This document shows, piece by piece, positions 7,814 through 16,742 of a DNA stretch of 64,000 bases. Every line of letters starts with the position of its first letter. The first letter of the stretch is position 1. Origin of the DNA: Streptomyces sp. NBC_00273 (lineage in GTDB: Bacteria; Actinomycetota; Actinomycetes; Streptomycetales; Streptomycetaceae); NCBI RefSeq assembly GCF_036178145.1, contig NZ_CP108067.1, positions 1,488,001 to 1,552,000 on the forward strand. The letters run 5' to 3'. The position numbers and the translations under genes were made by a program. Below the pieces are notes generated by a model. That model ran no database searches and had not been told where the DNA came from. It saw only the letters and a program-made list of their open reading frames with translations.

Positions 7814-8764
7814 TCACCCGTGTCGGTCACCGGTCGCGAGTCGTTCGCGCCACCACTCCACGGTCGCCTTGACCTGCTCGTCGACGGGGGTGGACCGTAC
7901 CGCGAACGCGGCCTCGTAGGCGCTCGAATTTACGACGAACGGACGGTCGAACTGGTAGCGGACCTCCTTCAGTTCGCGGATCAGCGGGGAGAAGAGCGAT
8001 GCCACGCCGACCACGGCGGACGGGAGTCCGCGCACGGCGACCGGTCCCGTTCCCGCCTGGGCGCACAGTCGCGCGACCATCTCCCGCACGGACAGCGCCG
8101 GCTGGGTCGGGACGTGCCAGGCGCGTCCCCAGGCGCGCTCCTCGTCCGCGACCTCGACCAGCGTCCGGGCGACGTCGCGGAGGTAGGTCCAGCTGTGCGG
8201 GGCGCCCGGGTCGCCCAGCGTGGTGACCGGCTTGCCGCGCAGCAGCGGCGGCACGACCCGTGCCGCCAGGTGGCCGCCATCGGTGACGCCGGGTCCGAAG
8301 AAGTCCGAGGCGCGTACCTCGACCGCCCTGATCCGACCCTGCTCGTGCAGTTTCCGCGCCTGCTCCCAGACCGCGGTGCGGACCCGCCCCTTGGTGCCGG
8401 TGGCCGCGAGCGGAAGGTCCTCGGTCATCGGGCCGTCCACCGGGCCGTAGCCGTAGAGGTTCCCCAGCATGACCAGTACGGCCCCGGTCGCCTCGGCCGC
8501 GGCGCAGAGCGACGAGGCCAGCGGCGGCCAGTCGGCCGCCCAGCGCGGGTAGGGCGGTGCGGCGCAGCTGTGGATCGCCACCGCGCCCCGCGCGGCTTCG
8601 GTCAGCCGCGGGGTGTCCGTCGCGTCGAGCGCGACGTGTTCGATCCCGGGTTCCGGGCTTCGGCCCGATCGGGTGACGACCCTTACGGAATGGCCCTGTT
8701 CGGCGAGGAGCCGGGCGGTGGCGGCGCCGGCGGGTCCCCAACCGATGACGATGTGGAAGCTCAC
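7814..8764 (-). CDS. NAD-dependent epimerase/dehydratase-like SDR
   Basis: A 316-residue protein starting with a Rossmann motif (HIVIGWGPAGAATARLLAEQG) and carrying extended-SDR features (GNLYGYGP, SWTYLRDVARTLVEVA, WHVPTQPALSVREMV). The usual catalytic Y-x-x-x-K is not obvious: the Tyr of the YGYGP segment is followed by KGRVRTAVWE instead. It may therefore use an altered active site or act mainly as a binding protein. The gene ends 19 bases before the KS-ACP-AOS gene on the same strand, so both are probably one transcript; reduction of the aminoketone is a reasonable guess. The start is a GTG at 8764. Confidence 0.8.
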   Translation of the reverse strand: MSFHIVIGWGPAGAATARLLAEQGHSVRVVTRSGRSPEPGIEHVALDATDTPRLTEAARGAVAIHSCAAPPYPRWAADWPPLASSLCAAAEATGAVLVMLGNLYGYGPVDGPMTEDLPLAATGTKGRVRTAVWEQARKLHEQGRIRAVEVRASDFFGPGVTDGGHLAARVVPPLLRGKPVTTLGDPGAPHSWTYLRDVARTLVEVADEERAWGRAWHVPTQPALSVREMVARLCAQAGTGPVAVRGLPSAVVGVASLFSPLIRELKEVRYQFDRPFVVNSSAYEAAFAVRSTPVDEQVKATVEWWRERLATGDRHG

Positions 8765-8855
8765 GTGCGCACCCTAGCGCGGGCGGCCGGCGCACCCTTC
8801 TGCGGAGCACCTCTCCCGGCCAGCGCCGGGGCGCGAACCGCCGGACACTGGGGAC

Positions 8856-9839
8856 ATGAGCGACAACCCCACCGGTACCCCCGCCGACGCCCCGGACGAC
8901 GGGCCGGCAACGGGGCCGGCCAACGGGCCCGCCGTCTCCCGCCGGGAGTTCGACGCGCTGTTCGCGTCGGTCCGTACGTGGGGCCGGTGGGCGGCGGCCG
9001 ATCGCGGGGCCTGGAACCGGGTGACGGCGGAACACGCGCGCAGGGCGACCGCCACGGTCCGGGACGGGACCGTCGTTGCGATGGCACGGCCCTGGGACAC
9101 CCGCCCCGGCCCGGACAACGCGAAGCCCGCGCTGCACTACATGTCCGACCTCGGCGACGTGACGGCCCCGGAGCCGTCCGTCCACAAGGACTTCCTGGCC
9201 GCGGACTATCACGGCAAGGCCGTGACGCACCTCGACGCACTGTCGCACGTCGCCTACCGAGGGCAACTGTTCGACGGGCGCACCGCGCGCGAGCACGTCG
9301 GTGCGGCCGGTGCCCGCTTCGGCGCGGTGTCGGCGCTCGGCCCCCTCGTCACGCGGGGCGTCCTGGTCGACCTGCCCGCCGTCCTCGGGGTCGAATGGCT
9401 CGAACCGGGCCGTGCGGTGCACGCACGGGACCTCGTCGCCGCGGAAGAGGCACTCGGAGTGACCGTCGGGGACGGCGACGCGGTGCTGCTGCGCTCCGGG
9501 GCCCTGCGCCGGCGCCGGGAGCTCGGCGCCTGGAACCCCGACGCGGCGAGCGCGGGCTGGCACGTGCACGCCGTACCGCTGCTGGCCGAGCGCGCCGTCG
9601 CGCTGCTGGGCGGTGACGGGGACAGCGATGTACGGCCTTCGCCGGTCGAGGGGCTGCACTCTCCCGTCCACGCGCTCGCCGTCACGGCGATGGGGGTGCC
9701 GCTGCTGGACAACCTCGACCTCGAACCGCTCTCGGCCGCGTGCGCCGAAGCGGGCCGTTACGCGTTCCTGCTCGTCGTGGCGCCGCTGAACGTACCCGGC
9801 GGAACGGGCTCACCGGTCAATCCGGTCGCGATCCTGTGA
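8856..9839 (+). CDS. Cyclase family protein (kynurenine formamidase-like)
   Basis: A 327-residue protein with the metal-site motif of the cyclase/kynurenine formamidase superfamily, here GKAVTHLDALSH (about residues 127-138; the family form is G-T-H-x-D-x-x-x-H). The segment VTRGVLVDLPAV and the GLHSPVHALAVTAMG stretch are also typical of this family in actinobacteria. These metal-dependent enzymes hydrolyse amides or esters, or dehydrate acids. The first ~27 residues are a Gly/Pro/Ala/Asp-rich tail. It is divergent from the SDR/KS-ACP-AOS pair with only 91 bases between starts, so it could be co-regulated with them, but substrate and link are unproven. Confidence 0.85.
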   Translation: MSDNPTGTPADAPDDGPATGPANGPAVSRREFDALFASVRTWGRWAAADRGAWNRVTAEHARRATATVRDGTVVAMARPWDTRPGPDNAKPALHYMSDLGDVTAPEPSVHKDFLAADYHGKAVTHLDALSHVAYRGQLFDGRTAREHVGAAGARFGAVSALGPLVTRGVLVDLPAVLGVEWLEPGRAVHARDLVAAEEALGVTVGDGDAVLLRSGALRRRRELGAWNPDAASAGWHVHAVPLLAERAVALLGGDGDSDVRPSPVEGLHSPVHALAVTAMGVPLLDNLDLEPLSAACAEAGRYAFLLVVAPLNVPGGTGSPVNPVAIL

Positions 9840-9945
9840 CGCCCGCGCCCGCTGATCATTCCACTCCCTCATCTCATTGCCGAAATGTGAGGAATATACT
9901 CAAATCCTGTGATCGGGGGCGCTCCGGTGAGGGGAAGTGGTGCAC

Positions 9946-12759
9946 ATGGGGGTCGTCGGGGACCGCATCGGCCCCGTGCGCTTCCGTGACCGATTCCTGC
10001 AGGGCGAGTCGGTCGAGGGGAGCGTGAGAAGTCCGATCCTGAGTTCGTGGCAGCGCAGCCGTCTGCTGGGGCTGTCGCCGGACCAGTCCGAGCTCCCCTT
10101 CCAGCAGGACTTCGACGTGGACGGTCCGCTGCTGCGCGCCGCCGAGCCGGTGCTCGACCGGCTCCAGGCCATCTTCGCGGGCAGCCAGACGAACATCTGC
10201 CTCGCCGACGGTCACGGCATGGTGCTCGCACGCCGCTTCGGCGAGAAGTCGATGGCCCGGCGTCTCGCCCCGATCCAGACCGTCCCCGGCTTCGTCTTCG
10301 CCGAGCAGTTCGCCGGGACGAACGGCATCGGCCTCAGCCTCGCGGAAAGGCGACTGTGCCAGGTCTACGGCGCCGAGCACTTCGCCGAGCGGTCCCAGTC
10401 GAGCGCCTGCACCGCGATCCCCCTGCGCGACCAGCTCAGCGGGCACATCCAGGGCGTCCTGTGCCTCGGATATCCCTACACCGAGGCGGACCCGGCGCTG
10501 ATCCCCGTGGTGCGCAAGGCGGCCGAAGCCATCGAGCGACGGCTGATGGACCAGAGTTCGGCGCGCGAGCACGGTCTCCTGCAGGCCTATCTGGACACCG
10601 CGAGCCTCGCACTGAGCGGCGAGCACGGCCTCGACGGGCACCCGGTCGCCATGGCCGACTTCCTCCAGAGCGAGCTGGAGCAGAGCGACCAGGCGACCCT
10701 GAAGGAGAGGGCCACGGAGCTGATGTCCGGGGACCGGCGGGCCGCCGCCGAGGTGCCCCTGTCCCGCGGCCGGTGGGTCACGCTGGTCAGCCGCCCCGTG
10801 ACGAGCGCCACCGGGGTGGAGGGAGTCGTCGTCGAGGCGCTGCTCCCCGAGGACTCGGAGCGGCACGCCCCCGCCCCCACCCACCCCCACGCCCCCACTG
10901 CGACGCCGACCGCGCTCGGCCCCCACGTCACCCCCGGTCCGGAACCGGCGACGGTCCGCGCACACGGCGCACCGCTCGCCGAGCGCCCCGCCGGGGAGGC
11001 CGCCCGGGCGCCCGCCGTCGGCCCCTCCCAGGGGCGGGTCAGAGGGCTGGTGCTGGTGGGCGAGCCCGAGGTGGGCAAGTACGCCGTCGCCGCGCGCCGG
11101 CGCCTGGAGTTGTTGGCCGAGGCCAGCAACCGCATCGGCACCACGCTGGACGTGAGCCGCACCGCCTGGGAGCTCGCCGAGACGGCCGTCCCGAGGTTGG
11201 CCGATTTCGTCACCATCGACCTGCCCGGGGGCGTACTGCTCGGCGAGGAGTCCCCCCACCCCACCACCGAAATGCACCGCACAGTGGTCCACGGCATCCG
11301 CGAGGACTGCCCCTTCTACCCGGTCGGTACGCAGGTCAGCCTGCGGCCCACCACGCCCCACATGCGCTGCATCGCCACCCGCCAGCCGGTGCTCGAACAA
11401 GACCTGAAGGCCGCCTTCGGCTGGATCGCCCAGGACCCCCGGCACGCCGAACTGCTCCTCGCCCACAACATCCACTCCCTCATCACGGTCCCGCTGCTCG
11501 CCCGAGGCGCCGTACTCGGCGTCGCGAGCTTCTACCGCTCGCACGACCCGGCCCCCTACGGGGACGACGACCGCTCCCTGGCCCAGGAGCTCGCCGCCCG
11601 CGCCTCCCTCTGCATCGACAACGCCCGCCGCTACACCCGCGAACACACCCTCGCCCTGTCCCTCCAGCGCAGCCTGCTCCCCCGCGACCTCCCCGAGCAG
11701 AGCGCCGTCGAAGTCGCCCACCGCTACCTGCCCGCCGAGTCGGGCGTCGGCGGCGACTGGTTCGACGTCATCCCCCTGTCCGGGGCCCGGGTCGCCCTCC
11801 TCGTCGGCGATGTCGTCGGCCACGGACTGCACGCCGCCGCCACCATGGGCCGGCTGCGCACCGCCGCCCGCAACTTCGCCGAGCTGGAGCTGGCCCCCGA
11901 CGAGCTCCTCACCCACCTGGACAACCTGATGGTGCGCCTCGACCGCGAGGAGGGCGGGGACGGTCCCGGCTCCGGCAGCACCGGCATCGTCGGCGCCACC
12001 TGCCTGTACGCCATCTACGACCCCACCTCCCAGCAGTGCACCATGGCCCGGGCCGGCCACCCTCCGCCCGCGCTGGTCCAGCCCGACGGCGCCGTGTCCC
12101 TCCTCGACCTGCCCGCCGGTCCCCCGCTCGGCCTCGGCGGCCTGCCCTTCGAGTCGGTCGAGATCCGGCTCCCCGAGCACAGCCAGCTCGTCCTCTACAC
12201 CGACGGGCTCATCGAGGACCGCCACCGCGACGTCGACGTGGCCCTCGACGCGCTGAACCGGGCGCTGGCGCACCCGGACCGGGCCCCCGAGGAAACCTGC
12301 CAGGCCGTGCTCGACGCCGTGGCGCCCGAGCACCCCGCCGACGACATCGCGCTCCTGGTCGCCCGCACCCACGCCGTACCCGCGGACCGGATCGCGACCT
12401 GGGAGCTGGCCGCCGACCCGGCGCTCGTCTCCGAGGTCCGCGCCGCTTCCGTGGAGCAACTGCACCGGTGGGGTCTGGAGGAGTCCGCGTTCGCCACGGA
12501 ACTGCTGCTCAGCGAGCTGGTCACGAACGCCGTCCGCTACGGGACCGCGCCCATCCGGGTACGTCTCATCCACGACCGCAACCTGATCTGCGAGGTGCAC
12601 GACGCCAGCAGCAGTGCCCCGCGCATGCGCCAGTCGGCCACCACCGACGAGGGCGGCCGAGGCCTGTTCCTCGTCGCCCAGCTCGCCCAGTCCTGGGGCA
12701 CGCGCTACACCACCAGCGGAAAGGTCATCTGGGCCGAGTGCACCCTGGCCGCGGCATGA
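9946..12759 (+). CDS. GAF / SpoIIE-phosphatase / HATPase multidomain regulator
   Basis: About 937 residues. The N-terminal part (SSWQRSRLLGLSPDQ, then a GAF domain to about 205) resembles the sensor half of AcoR-type activators. A spacer and low-complexity Pro/His/Ala linker (about 300-360) lead to a second GAF (about 370-570), a PP2C/SpoIIE phosphatase (about 575-800; GVGGDWFDVI, VGDVVGHG, LVLYTDGLIEDR) and an RsbW-like ATPase (about 815-935; SELVTNAVRYG, DEGGRGLFLVAQLA). Such proteins control anti-anti-sigma factors by phosphorylation. Start: GAGGGGA at 9929-9935 best fits the ATG at 9946; GTG codons at 9937 and 9940 are possible. No antisigma gene is adjacent. Confidence 0.9.
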   Translation: MGVVGDRIGPVRFRDRFLQGESVEGSVRSPILSSWQRSRLLGLSPDQSELPFQQDFDVDGPLLRAAEPVLDRLQAIFAGSQTNICLADGHGMVLARRFGEKSMARRLAPIQTVPGFVFAEQFAGTNGIGLSLAERRLCQVYGAEHFAERSQSSACTAIPLRDQLSGHIQGVLCLGYPYTEADPALIPVVRKAAEAIERRLMDQSSAREHGLLQAYLDTASLALSGEHGLDGHPVAMADFLQSELEQSDQATLKERATELMSGDRRAAAEVPLSRGRWVTLVSRPVTSATGVEGVVVEALLPEDSERHAPAPTHPHAPTATPTALGPHVTPGPEPATVRAHGAPLAERPAGEAARAPAVGPSQGRVRGLVLVGEPEVGKYAVAARRRLELLAEASNRIGTTLDVSRTAWELAETAVPRLADFVTIDLPGGVLLGEESPHPTTEMHRTVVHGIREDCPFYPVGTQVSLRPTTPHMRCIATRQPVLEQDLKAAFGWIAQDPRHAELLLAHNIHSLITVPLLARGAVLGVASFYRSHDPAPYGDDDRSLAQELAARASLCIDNARRYTREHTLALSLQRSLLPRDLPEQSAVEVAHRYLPAESGVGGDWFDVIPLSGARVALLVGDVVGHGLHAAATMGRLRTAARNFAELELAPDELLTHLDNLMVRLDREEGGDGPGSGSTGIVGATCLYAIYDPTSQQCTMARAGHPPPALVQPDGAVSLLDLPAGPPLGLGGLPFESVEIRLPEHSQLVLYTDGLIEDRHRDVDVALDALNRALAHPDRAPEETCQAVLDAVAPEHPADDIALLVARTHAVPADRIATWELAADPALVSEVRAASVEQLHRWGLEESAFATELLLSELVTNAVRYGTAPIRVRLIHDRNLICEVHDASSSAPRMRQSATTDEGGRGLFLVAQLAQSWGTRYTTSGKVIWAECTLAAA

Positions 12760-12890
12760 CCCCCGGAGCCCCGGCCGTTCGGCCACCCGGGTCAGACAGC
12801 GCCTCGATATGCCGGGAATGTTCCTTGATGTCCCCGTAGAGTGCCCCGTACCGTCGGGAAGAACTCGGAGGCCGACCCCCGGAGAAGTCC

Positions 12891-14441
12891 GTGCATGACG
12901 CTCCCGACACCTGGGCGAGCCCACCCTCGCAGTCCGGTGCCGCACCCCTCGTCCGCCTGCGCGGCCTGAGCAAGCGGTTCGGCGGCACGCTCGCGTTGGA
13001 CTCGGTCGACCTCGACATCCGGCGCAGCAGCGTCCTCGCCCTGCTCGGCCCCAACGGAGCCGGAAAGTCCACCCTCATCAAGGTGCTCGCCGGGGTGCAC
13101 CAAGCCGACACGGGCGAGGTCACGGTGGCCGGACACCCCCTCGGCAGCCACGCCGCGACCCGGAACATGTCCTTCATCCACCAGGACCTCGGGCTCGTCC
13201 CGTGGATGACGGTGGCCGAGAACATCGCCCTGGGCACCGGCTACCCCCGCCATCGCGGACTGATCTCCTGGCGGCGGACCCGCGAGCGCTGCGACGAGGC
13301 CCTGCGGATCGTCGCCGGGCACCTGGACGCCGACGCCCGGATCGCCCGCCTCGGCCCCGCCGAGCGCTCGCTCGTCGCCATCGCCCGCGCCCTCGCCACC
13401 CGGGCCGAGCTCATCGTGCTCGACGAGCCGACCGCCACCCTCCCGGCCGCCGACTGCGCGCGGCTCTTCGACGTGCTCCACACCCTGCGCGACCGCGGCC
13501 ACGGAATCCTCTACGTCAGCCACCGGCTCGACGAGGTCTACCGGGTCGCCGACGCCTTCGCCGTGCTGCGGGACGGACGGCTGGTCGACCGGGGCCCGCT
13601 CGCCGGTCACAGCCCGGACCGACTGGTGCGCGCGATCGTGGGCCACGCACCGGCCGGCCGGGCGCCCACCGCTCCCCCGGCCGCCGGCGCGCCCCTGCTG
13701 AGCCTCCACGGGGTGCGGACCGTGTCCACCGCAGGGGTGAGCCTGGACCTGCGCGCCGGTGAGGTCCTCGGCATGGTGGGCCTGACCGGAGCCGGCCACA
13801 TGGAGCTGGGCCGCGCCCTCGCCGGCGCCCTGCCGATCCTCGGCGGGCGGGTGCTGCTCGACGGCCGGCCGTACCACCCGCGTACGGTCCACTCCGCACT
13901 CGACTCCGGCGTCGGCTTCGTCGCGGCCAACCGTCAGGAGGAGGGCTGCGCCGCCGACCTGACCGTACGGGAGAACTTCTTGGCGAACCCGCGCGCGTCC
14001 GGCACCCCGGCGGTCCACTGGATCAGCCCCCGCCGCGAGCGCGCCCGGGCCACCGCCCTCATCGACCGGTTCTCGGTGCACCCCCGCGACAGCGAGGTGC
14101 CGATCGCCACCCTGTCCGGCGGCAACCAGCAGAAGGTCATGGTCGGCCGGTGGCTCCGGGGACACCTGCGTCTGCTCGTCCTGGAGGAGCCGACCGCCGG
14201 TGTGGACGTCGGCGCCAAGGTGACCATCCACCGGCTGCTCGACGACGCACTGGCCTCGGGCCTGGCGGTCCTGCTCATCTCCACCGACTTCGAGGAGGTC
14301 GCGGACGTGTGCCATCGCGCTCTGGTGTTCGTCCGCGGGAGCGTGAGCGCCGAGCTGAGCGGTGCGGCCCTCACGGTCACCGAACTCACCCGAACCGCCT
14401 CGGCCATGTCCGCGATCACCGGACCCACGACGGACCGATGA
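12891..14441 (+). CDS. Ribose-type ABC importer, ATP-binding protein (two ATPase domains)
   Basis: A 516-residue RbsA-like protein with two fused ABC domains. Domain 1 has Walker A GPNGAGKST (about 53-61) and Walker B IVLDEPTA, but its signature reads LGPAERS rather than LSGGQ. Domain 2 has a degenerate Walker A (VGLTGAGHMELGRAL, lacking the Lys), a normal signature LSGGNQQKVMVG and LLVLEEPTAGVDVG. This asymmetry, one defective and one intact half, is normal for the carbohydrate CUT2 class. It drives uptake with the permease and binding protein downstream. GTG start with GGAGAAG ahead. The stop overlaps the ATG of the permease gene (ATGA). Confidence 0.92.
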   Translation: MHDAPDTWASPPSQSGAAPLVRLRGLSKRFGGTLALDSVDLDIRRSSVLALLGPNGAGKSTLIKVLAGVHQADTGEVTVAGHPLGSHAATRNMSFIHQDLGLVPWMTVAENIALGTGYPRHRGLISWRRTRERCDEALRIVAGHLDADARIARLGPAERSLVAIARALATRAELIVLDEPTATLPAADCARLFDVLHTLRDRGHGILYVSHRLDEVYRVADAFAVLRDGRLVDRGPLAGHSPDRLVRAIVGHAPAGRAPTAPPAAGAPLLSLHGVRTVSTAGVSLDLRAGEVLGMVGLTGAGHMELGRALAGALPILGGRVLLDGRPYHPRTVHSALDSGVGFVAANRQEEGCAADLTVRENFLANPRASGTPAVHWISPRRERARATALIDRFSVHPRDSEVPIATLSGGNQQKVMVGRWLRGHLRLLVLEEPTAGVDVGAKVTIHRLLDDALASGLAVLLISTDFEEVADVCHRALVFVRGSVSAELSGAALTVTELTRTASAMSAITGPTTDR

Positions 14442-15484
14442 CCATGACCCCTTCCCCGTCCCCGCCCCCTGCCCCGTCGCCCTCGCCTTCCCGTTCGTCC
14501 TCGCCGCGGTCCTTGCTGGACCACCTACGGGGTCACCACCTCGGCACCTACGGCCTGCTCGTCCTCGCCGTCCTGCTCTTCCTGGTCTTCTCCCTCGTCC
14601 TGCCGGACACCTTCCCCACCCGGGACAACGTCTCCTCGATCCTGTCCAACCAGTCGATCCCGGCCATCCTGGCCCTCGGCGCGACCATCCCCATCGCCAC
14701 CGGGAAGTTCGACCTGTCCATGGGCTACGGCCTCGGCCTGGCCCACGTGATGGTGCTGCAGCTCATCGTCAACACGGGCTGGCCCTGGCCGCTGGCCTGC
14801 CTCACCGTCGTCCTCGGCGGGGCACTGGTCGGCGTCCTCAACGGCGTCATCGTCGAGTACGTGCGGATCGATTCCTTCATCGCCACGCTCGGCACCGGCA
14901 GCATGATGTACGCCGTCACCGGCTGGATCACCGACGGCTCCCGGATCGTCCCCGGCCCGGACGGCCTGCCCGCCGCCTTCACCGACCTCTACGACTCCCG
15001 GTTCCTCGGCCTGCCGCTCCCCGCCTACTACGTCCTGGCCCTCACGGCCGCGCTCTGGGTGGTCCTGGAACGGCTACCGCTCGGCCGGTACATGTACGTC
15101 ATCGGCTCGAGCCGGCGCACCGCCGACATCATCGGCATCCCCAGCCACCGGTATTCCGTCTACGCCTTCGCCGGATCCGGCCTGGTCACCGGCCTCGCCG
15201 GGGTCCTCCTCGCCGCCCAGCAGCAGACCGGCAACCCGAGCGTCGGACTGGACTACCTGCTGCCCGCGTTCGTCGGCGCCCTGCTCGGGTCCACGACGAT
15301 CAAACCCGGCCGCGTCAACGCCCTCGGCACCGTCGTGGCGGTCGCCGTCCTCGCCATCGGCCTCGCCGGCATCGGCCAGCTCGGCGCCGACTTCTGGGCC
15401 ACGCCGCTGTTCAACGGGGCCACCCTGCTCATCGCCGTCGGCCTGGCCGGCTACTCCGCCCGGCGCCGGCTGCGCACCCCCTAG
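14438..15484 (+). CDS. Ribose-type ABC importer, permease
   Basis: A 348-residue membrane protein with about eight to ten helices and the BPD_transp_2 motifs of CUT2 permeases: GATIPIATGKFDLSMGYG, LNGVIVEYVRIDSFIATLGT, GSSRRTADIIGIP and the cytoplasmic loop ahead of the last helices. The N-terminal ~25 residues are an unusual Ser/Pro-rich low-complexity tail coded by a C-rich repeat, so a later start (for example the TTG at 14514) is possible; the ATGA overlap with the ATPase gene supports the start given. It forms the membrane channel of the importer. The substrate is a sugar or similar small molecule, not identifiable from sequence. Confidence 0.9.
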   Translation: MTMTPSPSPPPAPSPSPSRSSSPRSLLDHLRGHHLGTYGLLVLAVLLFLVFSLVLPDTFPTRDNVSSILSNQSIPAILALGATIPIATGKFDLSMGYGLGLAHVMVLQLIVNTGWPWPLACLTVVLGGALVGVLNGVIVEYVRIDSFIATLGTGSMMYAVTGWITDGSRIVPGPDGLPAAFTDLYDSRFLGLPLPAYYVLALTAALWVVLERLPLGRYMYVIGSSRRTADIIGIPSHRYSVYAFAGSGLVTGLAGVLLAAQQQTGNPSVGLDYLLPAFVGALLGSTTIKPGRVNALGTVVAVAVLAIGLAGIGQLGADFWATPLFNGATLLIAVGLAGYSARRRLRTP

Positions 15485-15517
15485 GAACGTTCGTACGCGC
15501 ACCGCGTCAGGAGCACC

Positions 15518-16678
15518 GTGTACCCGAAGGACTCGCAGTCGCACTCGCACCGCAGGACCACCCTCACGACCGCGGCGCTGCTGGCAGCGGCCGCCGCCCT
15601 CGCCGCCGGCTGCGGGAGCGGCGGCCCCTCCACCGGCTCCGCGCCGCCCAGGGCCGGTTGCCCCGCTGCCCTCGCGAGCGCCAAGGCGGCCGTCGCGCGG
15701 GCCGAGAACACCGACACCACCTGGCACGGCCCCACCACCGGCCCCGCGGCGGTCCCCGACAAGTCGATCGTCTACGTCGCGCAGACCATGACCAACCCCG
15801 GTGTCGCGGGCGTTGCGAAGGGCGTCGAGGAGGCCGCGAAGGCCATCGGCTGGCAGGTGCGGGTGATCGACGGGGACGGCACCCCTGCCGGCATCCAGGC
15901 TGCCCTCAGCCAGGCCATCACCCTGCGGCCCTCGGGCATCGTCATCGGCGGCTTCGATCCCCAGCTGACCTCGCAGCAGATGGCGCGGGCCGAAGCGGCG
16001 CACATCCCGGTGATCGGCTGGCACGCGGTGGGTTCCCCCGGCCCGAGCGAGCGACCGAAGCTGTTCACCAACGTCACCACCAAGGTGGAGGACGTCGCGA
16101 GGATCAGCGCGGACTGGATCATCGCCCGGTCCGCGGGCGATGCCGGAGTCGTCCTCTTCACCGACGACTCGATCCCGTTCGCGAAGAACAAGGCGGAGCT
16201 GATCCGCAAGGGGCTCGCCACCTGCTCCGGCGTACGGCTCCTGAGCTACGAGAACATCCCCATCCCCGACGCCGGGATCCGCACCCCGCAGGCGGTCTCC
16301 TCCCTGCTCTCCCGCTTCCAGGACGAGTGGACGTACTCCGCCGCCATCAACGACCTCTACTTCGCGGACGCGGCCCCGGCGCTGCGCGCGGCGGGCAAGC
16401 CCGGCTCCGGTCCGCCCTTCAACATCGGCGCCGGCGACGGCGACCCTTCCGCCTTCCAGCGGATCAACAGCGAGCAGTTCCAGGCCGCCACCGTGCCCGA
16501 GCCGTTGAACCAGCAGGGCTGGCAGATCATCGACGAGTTCAACCGGGCCTTCGCCGACCGGCCGGCCAGCGGCTACGTGGCCCCCGTGCACATCGCCACG
16601 GCCGACAACAGCGACGGCGCCACGTCCTGGGACCCGTCCGGCTACCGCGAGGGGTACCGCAGGATCTGGGCGGGCTGA
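15518..16678 (+). CDS. Ribose-type ABC importer, substrate-binding lipoprotein
   Basis: A 386-residue secreted lipoprotein. A twin-charged N-terminus is followed by a hydrophobic stretch ending in the lipobox LAAGC (Cys about 32), then the periplasmic-binding fold of type I (Peripla_BP_4): SIVYVAQTMTNPGVAGVAKGVE, SGIVIGGFDPQ, ending GYREGYRRIW. It captures the substrate outside the membrane and hands it to the permease encoded 33 bases upstream. The GTG at 15518 is the only start that keeps the signal peptide. Unlike classic ribose-binding proteins it has an extended region around a paired Cys, TCSGVRLLSYENIPIPDAG. The ligand is unknown. Confidence 0.9.
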   Translation: MYPKDSQSHSHRRTTLTTAALLAAAAALAAGCGSGGPSTGSAPPRAGCPAALASAKAAVARAENTDTTWHGPTTGPAAVPDKSIVYVAQTMTNPGVAGVAKGVEEAAKAIGWQVRVIDGDGTPAGIQAALSQAITLRPSGIVIGGFDPQLTSQQMARAEAAHIPVIGWHAVGSPGPSERPKLFTNVTTKVEDVARISADWIIARSAGDAGVVLFTDDSIPFAKNKAELIRKGLATCSGVRLLSYENIPIPDAGIRTPQAVSSLLSRFQDEWTYSAAINDLYFADAAPALRAAGKPGSGPPFNIGAGDGDPSAFQRINSEQFQAATVPEPLNQQGWQIIDEFNRAFADRPASGYVAPVHIATADNSDGATSWDPSGYREGYRRIWAG

Positions 16679-16687
16679 CGGCGCCGC

Positions 16688-16732
16688 GCAGGGGGCTCCG
16701 GTCCCGCTCGGTGCGGGGCCGGTACCCCCTGC
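16688..16732. terminator. Bidirectional terminator between convergent genes
   Basis: Long imperfect stem between the end of the binding-protein gene and the end of the NPP1 gene: outer arms GCAGGGGG (16688-16695) and CCCCCTGC (16725-16732), inner arms CCCGC/GCGGG. It serves both strands. Confidence 0.75.
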
Positions 16733-16742
16733 GTGCCGCGCG

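Noticed and set aside
4441..7872. A 1143-codon plus-strand open frame across the KS-ACP-AOS gene
   Set aside because: It is the antisense shadow of the real gene: no domain, no ribosome site, and composition typical of reverse-complement high-GC coding DNA. The minus-strand reading has all the catalytic motifs.
9874..12945. A 1023-codon minus-strand open frame across the SpoIIE-type regulator
   Set aside because: Antisense shadow; Gly/Arg/Val/Glu-rich without motifs, while the plus strand encodes clear GAF, PP2C and ATPase domains.
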